A DNA stretch of 64,000 bases from Clitoria ternatea (Eukaryota; Streptophyta; Magnoliopsida; Fabales; Fabaceae): assembly GCA_037962975.1 (NCBI GenBank), contig CM075675.1, positions 28,460,501-28,524,500 of the forward strand, in the 5' to 3' direction. The notes beneath the pieces are model-generated. The model ran no database searches. It was not told where the DNA came from and worked only from the letters and a program-made list of their open reading frames with translations. Position 1 is the first letter of the stretch, and each line of letters starts with the position of its first letter. The position numbers and the translations under genes are program-made. Below are positions 43,971-53,541 of this stretch, in pieces.

Positions 43971-44082
43971 CACGGTACATCAACCGGTTGTTTTGAAATT
44001 TGAACGGGAATCTAATGGGTACACACACGACTAAACCCTACATTATTAAAGTTGAGTTTCATTTTTTAAGTTCCCTAAGCAA

Positions 44083-44112
44083 GGGAGTCTGCCGAAATTT
44101 TGGCAGTCTCCC
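44083..44112. repeat. Palindromic module, copy 2 (C2)
   Basis: GGGAGTCTGCC, GAAATTT, TGGCAGTCTCCC: an imperfect palindrome. Followed by CTGTAAACTAGACATTTCCC, it aligns with the module at 39250 and its flank. Confidence 0.6.
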
Positions 44113-44239
44113 CTGTAAACTAGACATTTCCCAAATTTACAAACGGCATGTTACATATAGAAAACTTCCCAGTATAGATAAATAAACATATGATACGCAT
44201 TATATATGATATTCAGAGTTATAAACACCAAATCATGTT

Positions 44240-44500
44240 AACAAACAACATTACACATGCATCGTAAATCATGTTATCAGCACACAAAACCAATGCCTAA
44301 TGAGCTCTGCTCTCCACTAACAAACAACATTACACATGCATGTTTATCATGTTATCAGCACACAAAACCATCGCCTAATGAGCTCTGCTCTCCACTAACA
44401 AACAACATTACACATGCATAAAACACATTATAAACACATCAAAACCAGTTCCTAATGAGCTTTGCTCTCTACTAACAAACAACAATTGACATGCATACAT
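44240..44500. repeat. Tandem repeat, 77-80 bp period, four copies (C2)
   Basis: AACAAACAACATTACACATG starts at 44240, 44319 and 44397, with a diverged copy at 44474. Each unit also holds CCTAATGAGCTCTGCTCTC. Confidence 0.9.
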
Positions 44501-44814
44501 ATATCGAGAAAGTCAGCGTTAGGGATTACCTAGGGAAAAAAGTGGGCGATAAATACGGAGCTGAAGAGAGATGATCAGAGATCACGCGTGATGTGTGTTA
44601 CTCTGCATGACAAACCAAGAAGTCGTTAGACAGTTACAAGTAGCAAGGAAACTAAACAAAGAGAGACACGCAAAGCAAATTATAGATTACACAGCAACGA
44701 CTTCAGACCGGTGATCTACACACTTGGGATCCACGTCAGAATGAGTCCATGAGAGACACAACAGAGACTACATTTGCATTATTAAACATTCTAAAGATTG
44801 TTTGTAAAGACTCT

Positions 44815-45410
44815 TCTTAGATGAGTTAATTAGAAAGAGGACCAAGTTGTTTCAGGTCAAATGCACCATTCAGTTTGTTAACGAGTTACTGAACTAGAGA
44901 TGGGCTGCTGCCAGTGATGATGACGCTGTCTACATAAACCAGTAGGTAATCTACCTAAGATACACAGTTATATACAAAGAGAGATGAGTCACAGATGGTG
45001 GCTTTATCCCCAAGGGAGATCTGAGTGAACTGTAAGCATTCAAACCAAGCTCTTGGGGCCTGTTTAAGTTCATATATTACCTTATGCAACCTGTACATAA
45101 GCTACATATATTACCTTATGACCATAGGATGAATGTTGGTTGTTTGTGATGTTGAGGGTGTTGGTTGGTTGTGTAGAGGGAGCGGCAGAATTAAGGGGAA
45201 AACCAGTGGGAACTGAGACTCATTGGTGAAAGGTACAGAGGGAGATGATGTGGAAGTAGAGGAGCTAGTTACAGGGCAAAAATAATATAGTTGGATGCAG
45301 TGGGTGTAACAGGAATGGGATAAGGAAGTGGTGAATTTAGGATAGGGAAAGCGAGCCTCATTGAATAACACATCCTTTGAGATATATAACCTATGATAGG
45401 AAAATAACTT
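44815..45410 (-). pseudogene. Ty1-copia fragment (linker plus part of RT) inside C2
   Basis: On the minus strand, 45410-45111 reads YISKDVLFNEARFPYP, then a Ser/Pro-rich linker ending NIHPMVIR, the usual copia stretch between integrase and RT. It jumps directly to RT residues HKVIYELKQAPRAWFECL and DYLLVYVDSVIITGSS (45105-44815). The N-terminal half of RT (roughly 130 residues) is missing at the join. The direct repeat CATAAGGTAATATATG lies at that join. YVDS replaces the catalytic YVDD, and stops are present. Confidence 0.8.
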
Positions 45411-45769
45411 CTGCTAATGCCACATCATATATTGTGACAAAGGGTTATATAGCTCCAGAGTATCTCGAGGAAGGAATGGTCACAACCAAAATGGATGTTT
45501 ATGTATTCGGAGTGGTGCTGTTGGAACTGATCACAAGTAAAGATTCTATGATCGTACAAGATGGAAGACAAGTAATGCTTCAGGCTATGGAAGTAAATCT
45601 TGTTGGAAAAGAGATTGAAGCAAAGGAAGTGAGTTTGTTTGTTGATCCTAGCCTAACTGTAAACAATGAGAAAGTGTGTGCCCTGCAGATAGTTAAACTA
45701 AGTCTAGCCTGCTTGAGCCAAGAACCAGTAGAAAGAGCCAACATGGTAGAGATAGTCTCTGTCTTGGAG
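45404..45769 (+). pseudogene. Receptor-like kinase fragment (subdomains VIII-XI) inside C2
   Basis: Reads TSYIVTKGYIAPEYLEEG, then DVYVFGVVLLELITSKD and SLACLSQEPVERANMVEIV: the kinase APE motif, the subdomain IX DxYxFG block and a subdomain XI remnant with the usual RPxM changed to RANM. The ATP-binding and catalytic-loop regions are absent. The style recalls LysM-type receptor kinases, but I cannot be sure. The surrounding frame (45377-46150) has no normal ATG start and continues into unrelated sequence. It starts where the oppositely oriented copia fragment ends. It looks like a captured gene piece, not a working gene. Confidence 0.7.
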
Positions 45770-45845
45770 TTGGACAAGAGAGAGAACAATCATTTGCCCA
45801 AGGGGAATAAGGATTCTAAACTCGTCTTGGAGTTGGACAAGAGGA
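45762..45845. repeat. Direct repeat, 20 bp, two copies
   Basis: GTCTTGGAGTTGGACAAGAG occurs at about 45761 and 45824, just after the kinase homology ends. Confidence 0.7.
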
Positions 45846-46154
45846 TTAGGGACAATGATGGAGGATCTAGGACTCAATTGGCTCAAAAGTTTCCCACCTC
45901 AAAACATAGAAAGGTTGAGGGGACTGTTAGGCTGGTTGCTAAAGGTAGTGGCACTTGGCCTGATGGTAAGGAAAGACTTCAGGACAGGGGTATTTATTCT
46001 AAGAAGATTGATGGGAGAGGAATCTGGGCTGAGGTCCGGCCGATTGGAAATGCTACAGTTCAGAGTCATGAAACATTTGAGCATGAAATTAAGGGTGTGT
46101 TCTTTCAATTCTTATACCTCACAAAAGTCTTTTACTCAGTACAAGATTAAATGA

Positions 46155-47880
46155 ATCATACCACATTCAATCTCAAAACCAATGTAACTTCAATGCAACT
46201 TCCAGAAAATGAATTTAGCCATGAAACATTTCTAATTTTCAAACTCTCAATAGGCACGTATTGCGTGGATATGATATGGGCTTGTGCAATGGGTGGGTAC
46301 TAAATAAAAGCCACCAAAGGTGAGTTTATGGCATTTGAATGAAAGCATTGGAACACGGACTTAGGATGGAAACCACAATTTACAGGTTTCAACAGTAAGC
46401 GTCATCATGAATTACATGGATCGGTATAATTTAAATAAAATGTTATTTTGGTTCAAAAACTCATAAACATGGGTGAAAATAACAAATAAAACATGGTGTT
46501 AATATAATTTCTCTTAAATATCCTTCATTTAGTAGGTCCAAGTTTGATTCAAACATTTTACCAACTCTATTAATATATTATTATCCTCTAATCATACAAT
46601 TAAATTATTTGATAAAATTAAAAAATAACAATCAATTTTTAACTTTACTTTGACTTTCACCTAAAACTAATAACTTTAAACTTTAGTATTCAATCTTTGT
46701 AAACTAATTTGACAACTATTTCACAACTTTATTCTTCAATACTTTATAACAAGAGCATAAAAATTAAAATAAAAGTTTAAAATGTTCTAAAATATTTAAA
46801 GGCAAAGGCCTTAAGCCTGTATATATCATCAGTGAGTTTACAAAATTAAAACAAAACAAAACTTGATGGCTTTCTTGATAAACTCAAAAGTTGGATTAAT
46901 AAGAAAAATAAAATCTGTTATTTTCGATAATATACTAGAAAACAAAAAGCCCAAAACCTCAACAAGATTTTCCAATGTAGAACACACCAAATCAAAACTT
47001 ATATCAACATTGCTTCTAATTCTAAATATTCTGACCAAAACATCCCAATGCAAATCCAATATGAACAATTTTAATCAAGGAAGGTGACTTTGAGCATTGC
47101 ACCTTCTAAATTATGCATTACATTTTATTTCTTTTACTGTTTCAGTAGTTAATCTTCATTTTTGTTCTAGTTCTCTGCCCAGTATTCTGGCACTTTATAA
47201 ACTTGTAAAGAAATACCACTTTAATGAAACATGTTTACTTAATAGTAACTCAACAATACATTTCTTTGCTAAATATCCAATCTGTGAGACTCGAATTATT
47301 TTTGAACTTTAGCTTGTATCAGCCAGAGAAACATCAAAATCTGAAAAACAAGCCAAGTTCTTATACTAAACTGCTAAACAAATATGGTAACATAAAACTG
47401 TTTTTGGGCAATTGACAAACATTATTGTGATTGTTTAGTATCCAATTACCACATCATTAAAAATATCTACATACTCTATTTAATCAACAAATAAAAAATT
47501 TATCTTTTATCCATCCCAATTGAAAGACTATATTTTAAAAATTAAACAAGAGCAGAAATGATTTACTAATACTAAACTTATGGTTATTAACTATAGAATT
47601 TTAATGCATAATATGCTAACTTTCCGTGAGGTAAATCATAAAACAAGTAATTTAAGCTAATAATGACAAATATGCTAACTTTGCAGAGTGGTGAGTGGAA
47701 GAATCAACAATTCAACGAGTACAATTTTAGACAACATAAAGAGTTAATTCTATCATTTCCTATCCAACATCAGAAACAAGATAACTACAACTCTAACATT
47801 GGACCAGCAATAACACCACAGTAACTTCAATTGAGATATTCTGAACACAGAAGAACAATGACAAACATCATCAGCAATAA
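46155..47880. other. AT-rich filler inside C2
   Basis: No recognisable gene; only short spurious ORFs. It probably belongs to C2's enlarged leader or introns. Confidence 0.45.
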
Positions 47881-47884
47881 CACC

Positions 47885-48295
47885 ACAGCAATAACACCAT
47901 CAGCAAACCCGAAACACCCTCTCTCACCCATGGATCTTCATGCCTAACCCAACCACAGCAACCCCTAACGCCCTAAGCCCATCACAAACCACCCTAAACC
48001 ACCCATACCTCTCCCCACATCCACTAGTCACCACCTGAAACCCCCTCCCCACAGCCTCACCAACCTTAAACCGATTAACCCTTCCCCATACCTAAACCCA
48101 CCACCCTCCCCACACATACCACCTTCCACCCACCTCCCAACCCGAAACCCCTCAACACCCACCCGAAACCCGAAATACTCTCCCTACGGCCTAACCAACC
48201 CCAACCCATAACCCCTCTCCACACCCACCACCCGTAACCTAACCCAAACATCCCTCCCGTAACCCCCTTCCTCACCCACCTCACCCAGATACCAA
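47885..48295. repeat. C-rich tract (G-rich on the transcribed strand of C2)
   Basis: About 400 bp dominated by CCCAACCC, CGAAACCC, CCACCC and CCTAACCC words. The minus strand, the sense strand for C2's genes, is rich in GGG runs such as GGGTTTCGGGTGGG. No coding potential is apparent; the ORF at 48075-48284 is a Gly/Trp-rich artefact. Confidence 0.6.
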
Positions 48296-48579
48296 AAATA
48301 AAGGCCAGAAACCCACAAAACCAGAGATGGAGGGAAGGGTAGTGAAACGTTACCTACGATGGAGGGAAGAGAGCCTCAAGTAGTCTTCTTCCAACGGAGG
48401 TTCAGAAAGGGCGGGAGACGGTGGTTCAGACCTTCGGACGGGGGACTCAGAGACGACGAGGGATACGGAGGGAGGGGGAGATTGTCGATGTCTGAGGGAG
48501 GGAGACAGATGAGGGAGGGAGGGAACTTTCGGTTAGGGCGAATGACAGGGAAAGGAATTGCTGTCGAGATAGATTAAAA

Positions 48580-49195
48580 GATTAGCGACGGGGGTAAGAA
48601 CCGTCGCTAACAACGTCACTACAATTAAAACCCTTAGCGACGCCTAAGTCTTCCGTCATTAATCCCCTGATATTAGCGACGGTGTCAGATGACTGTCGCT
48701 ACATTCCCCTCTTTAAAATAAAATAATGGAGGGAAGGCCAAAACAGTAGCGACGACTAAGACCTCCGTCACAAAATTCTCAGAATACTGGCGACGGCGAG
48801 GTTAGACCGTCGAAACATTAGCGACGGAAAGACTAATCCGTCACTAATACCCAGTACACTACCGACGACTAACTACTCCCGTCACAAGTACAAAACATAG
48901 CGACGCTAAAACGCCGTCGCTATAGTTGGAGGTAAATATAGTGACGGCTCGTGTCGTCGCTAAGATTTGGCGCCATCAAAAATCATGGAGGGAAACCAAA
49001 AAAGGGAGGAGCTGAAATTATAGCGACCGTACTAGCGACGGTATTTGCAAATTTTTAGCGACGGGTTCGTTGTTGGGTCGCTAATATAGTCGCTAACAAT
49101 TTTTTTGTACCTTTTCGCATGAGGGGTCGCTAAATCGGTCGCTGAATAGCGACGGGATTTGGTGGTCGCTAACTTGAGGTAACTGTTTAGGGTTT
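48580..49195. repeat. Right subterminal repeats of C2
   Basis: Many TTAGCGACGG, CCGTCGC and GGTCGCTAA units in both orientations, mirroring the left end. Confidence 0.85.
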
Positions 49196-49206
49196 TTTTA
49201 GTAGTG
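49190..49206 (-). repeat. Right terminal inverted repeat of C2
   Basis: On the minus strand CACTACTAAAAAAACCC, followed on the plus strand by the target duplication TAT. Confidence 0.85.
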
Positions 49207-49209
49207 TAT

Positions 49210-49425
49210 TAATTACAAAATAAAAAACTAGAAATTCCTAATTATAGTCTAGGAAAATAAAAAATTAAAATATTCCTAATTATAAATTACCAAATAAAAA
49301 ATTAGAAACTTACAAATTAAAAATGTAAATAATTTAGGTTTGTTAATCATAAAATTAATAATTTTTAATTATTAATTACAAAATAAATAAATTATAAATT
49401 GTTAATTAGAATTTAAGGGTGTACA
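49210..49425. repeat. AT-rich tandem repeat, right of C2
   Basis: Continuation of the array at 36832-37143: AATTCCTAATT at 49233 and a further copy start near 49405. Removing C2 and one TAT copy gives a monomer of about 163-172 bp. Confidence 0.72.
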
Positions 49426-49449
49426 ATTTTAAATAACACATATGTTATA

Positions 49450-50056
49450 AGTCGGTGAATCTATTTTAACACAACTAGGAGTAGCTCTTCAGTCTGATTT
49501 AATTTATTTTCAAAGAGAGTTGTTCAAATAGATTCACATTCATGACACTGAAACCAAACATGGATTTGAATTGAAATGAATGATATCTTTCTTTAAATTA
49601 GATTAAAAAGAACAAAACATATGCATGCACACAAAATTGCTATTCATATACAAAATATAATATTTTCATGATAATTTAGATATCTTCAAGTCATGCATGT
49701 TGCCCACATAACATTCACTTATATATGAATGACATAAGCAAATATCAATTACGACAAAACCAAGGAAAAAAGAAAGCATGGGATGGAAAATACCACAACC
49801 TTGGTTCTTTAGAGGGAAGACGGATGTGATCACGCTATCGTCACACATTGCATGCATGGAATGTTACGTAGAAAGGAGTGATTAGAAAAACGTGAGGGAA
49901 TGGGACAGTGGCAATACATTATAAGTAAGCATGAGGTGTAATGTGTGTGAGAGAGGTTATATATTTTAACTTTGGATTGGAGAGACAGAAAGCAATTGGT
50001 TATGCAAAAGAAGAGAAGAGAGTGGCCATTGATTTCAAACATGACATAACAGAACA
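49450..50056. repeat. Second copy of the PHT1-upstream segment
   Basis: Matches 24066-24665 along its length in the same orientation. It includes a counterpart of the 60-codon ORF (minus, 49857-49666). No PHT1 gene lies on its promoter-proximal side; that place is taken by the AT-rich array and C2. Confidence 0.8.
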
Positions 50057-50224
50057 GATGTTATTTTAACTTTGGAATGTATTTTATCTTTTAAAATACA
50101 TTTAATAAAGTCCAATAGAAGAATCCACATTACCTTGTGTGGTCTACCTATGAAATAAAGGAAGTTAAGGCACACTTACATCTAGGCATTTCAAATTCAA
50201 TGAAACTTTATTCCCATAGAAAAT

Positions 50225-50755
50225 GAATTCAAATTCTCTTATTCAAACTTCCACAAGTATCTTCGATGTCACCTCACCTCCTACTCATACCACTGTGCTA
50301 TCTCCTCCGTTTGACACTGTTAATCCTGAGTTAATTACAGAAAATAATCCTATCACTATTACTACTCTCCTGCACAAAATTCAAGTGTAGCTTCAATCTC
50401 AGGTACCGCAACTCTTGCTCCAATCAACTCTCATCCTACGCTACCCAAGGCAAAGGCAGGGATTTTCAAACTAAAAAGCTATGCAGCTGCTGAAAAAATG
50501 CCAATTATAACCACAAAGTGCAGCCTACTTCAGTCAAAGAAGCCTTGTCCAAACCAGAATAGTGCCAAGCCATGAAGGATGAGTGTGCTGCCTTAATCAA
50601 CAACACTTGAACTCTTGTGGATATTTCTCTAGATTGTCGAGCCATAGGCTGCAAGTGGATCTTCAAATCCAAGTACAATGCTGACGGAACCTTTTAGAAA
50701 CATAAAGCCAGATTGGTGCAGTAGTCAAGGGATTACGACCGCAAGGGTATAAACT
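50225..50755 (+). pseudogene. Ty1-copia fragment (linker and N-terminal RT)
   Basis: The plus strand reads a Ser/Thr/Pro-rich linker (SPPTHTTVLSPPFD), then CQAMKDECAALINN, LVDISLDCRAIGCKWIFK, NADGTF and KARLV. These match the N-terminal part of copia RT (normally ...EE..AL..N.TW.LV..P...AIGCKWVFK). Stops and frameshifts are frequent. Homology ends near 50755, where the subterminal repeats of C3 begin. Confidence 0.75.
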
Positions 50756-51240
50756 CGGTTTTAGAAGAAACCTATGACCACATTTCGCACACAATTGGTT
50801 CTTATCTAGTTATTTTTTAAATTTTTTTAACAAACCTAGGAACTCGGTTCCAGCGTAACTGAGTTCATAGGTGTTGAGTTTTTTATTTTAATATTTTTTA
50901 GGAGAACTAAGAACTCGGTTCAAAGTCAACTGAGTTCTTAGATCTTGGGGTTTTTTAATTTAAGTTTTTTAAAAGAACTAAGAACTTAGTTCCTGATAAA
51001 CTGAGTTCTTATGTCTGGGTTTTTTATTTTAATTTTTTTAACAGAATTAAGAACTCGGTTCTCCTACAATCGAGTTTTTAGTGTGACTTTAATTTTTTAG
51101 AAGACCTAGGATCTCGGTTTTCATGTAACTAAGTTCTTAGGTCTTTATTTTTTTAAAAATTTTAAACTAAAGTAAGAACTCGGTTTGCTGATGAATCGAG
51201 TTCATAGGCCCCTACAAACTCAGTTTTAGTCATTAACCGA
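50754..51240. repeat. Subterminal palindrome array of C3
   Basis: Seven to eight units of AAGAACTCGGTT...AAC(T/C)GAGTTC, each an imperfect palindrome of about 30 bp. They are separated by T-rich spacers, giving a period near 70 bp (for example 50841, 50910, 50985, 51053, 51113, 51178 and 51227). Confidence 0.85.
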
Positions 51241-51464
51241 GTTCGTAGATTAAACCTCTCTATCTTAAAATCTCTTCAAAACCTTTCGTAAGCATAACGT
51301 TGTTTTGAATGATTTTTTCCCTTATCCCTCAAACTTACGTTACTCTTCCTTCTACATTGCTCGTGATTCAGTTTCCACATTGTTCCTTGTACATTGCTTG
51401 TCATCATCTTCCTCAGATTTTTTTAGAAAGGTTAGTTCTTTTGCCCTCCCTTGTTATTGTGCCG

Positions 51465-51715
51465 ATGTTGCTTACTGCGTATGCCTATCATTGTCTTGTT
51501 ATGTTGTGCGCATGCCTATGCCATTGTTTGAGTATGTTGCTTACTGTGTGTTGCCCCTAGAACTTTGCCATTGCCTTGTTATGTTGCACGTATGTATAAA
51601 CATTGTCTTGTTATGTTGCTTACTGCGTGTTACAATCGGAACTTGCCATTGTCTTGTTATGTTGCGCGTATGCCTATGCCATTGTCTTGTTATGTTGCTT
51701 ACTGTGTGTATGTAG
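51465..51715. repeat. Tandem repeat, 70-80 bp period, in C3
   Basis: GTTGCTTACTG recurs near 51467, 51536, 51616 and 51695, with CCATTGTCTTGTTATGTTGC between. It yields ORFs of LSCYVA-type peptide repeats on the plus strand, which I do not take as genes. Confidence 0.85.
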
Positions 51716-51829
51716 GTCGTTGTGTTATACTGTGCGGCCATTGTTCCTTTTTCTTACGTGTGAACTATTCTTGTTTTTGCCATTGTTTAGAGCCATTGTT
51801 TTTGCCTTTTTTTCTTAAACTAAAGTAAC

Positions 51830-52690
51830 CACGACTTAACTTGAGAAATAGAAAAAATATTGCAAACTCCATCTTCTTTTTGGTCCAACAAAGTGAACTA
51901 ATGTAGTTGAATAAAAAATATACAAGAACAAACTTAGTTTTATCCACACAAAGTAGACTGACAAAATGCTTTTCACTTCTGTTTTAAACCAATCTATTTA
52001 CATTATCATTTCTGGATAAAAAATATACAAGGAAAGAAAAGTTTTAGAATAAGGAAAGAAAAGTTGAATAAAAAATATATGATAAAACAAACTTTGTTTT
52101 ATCCACACAAAGTAAACTATGACAAAATGTTTTTCACTTTTGTTTTAAACCAATTTATTTACATTATCATTTCTTGATAATGTAAACACCAACTATCTTT
52201 TGAACTTGTTTTTTCATTGCATATTTACTTACTAATTATTATTTGCATGAGGGGGCAACTTATAAAATATTATACTACCTTCATTCCTAAATATAAGATC
52301 CTTTTACCTAATTCATATATTAAAAGGTTAGTTAATTTAGTTAAAATTATTAAATTTCTTTGAAATTTATAATAATTTTCCAAAATTATTCTCAAAATGA
52401 TTATCACTCATCATTAAATTTTCTCCACTTATTGAAGTGTATGATGTAGCTAGCCTAATTTTCTCTTTTTACTCTGTTAAGTGTAATGTATGACGTGACT
52501 GGCCTAGTATGACTAATGTTTTTCCATAGGTGTGCTCTACTACGTCGAATCAAACAATGTTTGATGTAGTACGTTACGTTTATTGCATGAGTTAAGAATC
52601 ATAACTTTTGAATGATTTTCTTAATTTTAATTGACTAAGTGTACTTTGTGTTGAACAGTGTCACATTATAAGAGTTGTATATGGGGCCAA
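51830..52690. other. Noncoding part of C3
   Basis: AT-rich. There is an internal near-duplication containing AAAATATA(C/T)AAG/GATAA...AAACAAACTTTGTTTTATCCAC (about 51905 and 52065). No gene was recognised. Confidence 0.45.
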
Positions 52691-53541
52691 ATTCATGAAT
52701 TAAAGTTGGATTAATGCATCACAGTTAACTAATGAGTATGAGAGTGGAGTTAAAATGTTCATAGAGTTTGAATTTCGAAATGCCGAAGACAATTTACCCT
52801 TATGTTAAATGTAGAAACATGCATTTGCTAGACCTAGAAACGATAAAGCAACATTTGTTATATGATAGTTTTCTTAAGATTTATACACGTTGGATATGGC
52901 ATGATGAACATGTTGTCATGCCAAGTGTGATGAATGTAAGTCAAAATGAAGGTTCTGCATGTGATGTTGATTATGATATGGATGGTTGACTTAAAGAAAT
53001 GATTCGTGATGTGGGTGAAGAAAATTTCAAGAGAGCACATGTGTATGAAACTCTCCGTGAGGATTTAGAGAACCTGTTGTATCCAAATTGCACTAATTTC
53101 ACACGGTTATCGATGGTTTTACGACTATTTAACTTGAAGGCGAGAAATGGGTGGACGGATAAAAGTTTCACTGAATTGCTGCAACTATTGAAAGACATGC
53201 TTCCAGCTGGTAATACCTTACTAAGTTGTAACTACGAGGCTAAAAAGATTTTGTGTCCTATTGGGTTGGAGTACAAGAAGATACACGCATGTCAAAATGA
53301 TTGTGTGTTATACGAAGGTGAGTATGAAATGATGCATGAATATTCAACATGTGGGTTGTCACGGTATAAGAAGAAAGACAATGATTCTAGTGAGGAGGTA
53401 TACACCAAAGGGCCTCCTATAAAGGTGTTATTGTATTTGCCTATCATTTCTAGATTGAAACGTTTATTTGCCAATGAAGATGATGCAAAGTTGATGAGGT
53501 GGCATTCTGAGGAGAGGTTGATTGATGGACAACTTAGGCAT

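Larger units (their letters stand above)
37144..49206 (-). mobile_element. CACTA (En/Spm) DNA transposon C2 with captured sequences
   Basis: Left end CACCACTAAAAAAACACC; right end read in reverse CACTACTAAAAAAACCC. Both are flanked by the 3-bp target duplication TAT (37141-37143 and 49207-49209). Subterminal regions are full of GCGACGG/CCGTCGC repeats. The 12,063-bp interior has a minus-strand TNP2 gene with good splice sites and a single nonsense codon, then a second gene downstream of it. Right of TNP2, in its leader region, are a foldback, tandem repeats, a copia RT fragment, a receptor-kinase fragment and a C-rich tract. It interrupts an AT-rich tandem array. Confidence 0.93.

Noticed and set aside
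45377..46150. 257-codon frame as a working receptor kinase gene
   Set aside because: It begins at TTG, lacks ATP-binding and catalytic-loop regions, and its second half matches no kinase; a captured fragment is the better reading.
48075..48577. Gly/Arg/Trp-rich ORFs at the right of C2
   Set aside because: Lie in the C-rich and GA-rich leader tracts; composition-driven, no motif.
51305..51828. Cys/Tyr/Val-rich ORFs resembling small membrane proteins
   Set aside because: They follow the 70-80 bp tandem repeat and occur in several frames.
52274..52400. Stowaway-like MITE start (CCTTCATTCCTAAATATAAG)
   Set aside because: Resembles the start of a common plant MITE, but no inverted partner end or TA duplication was found nearby.
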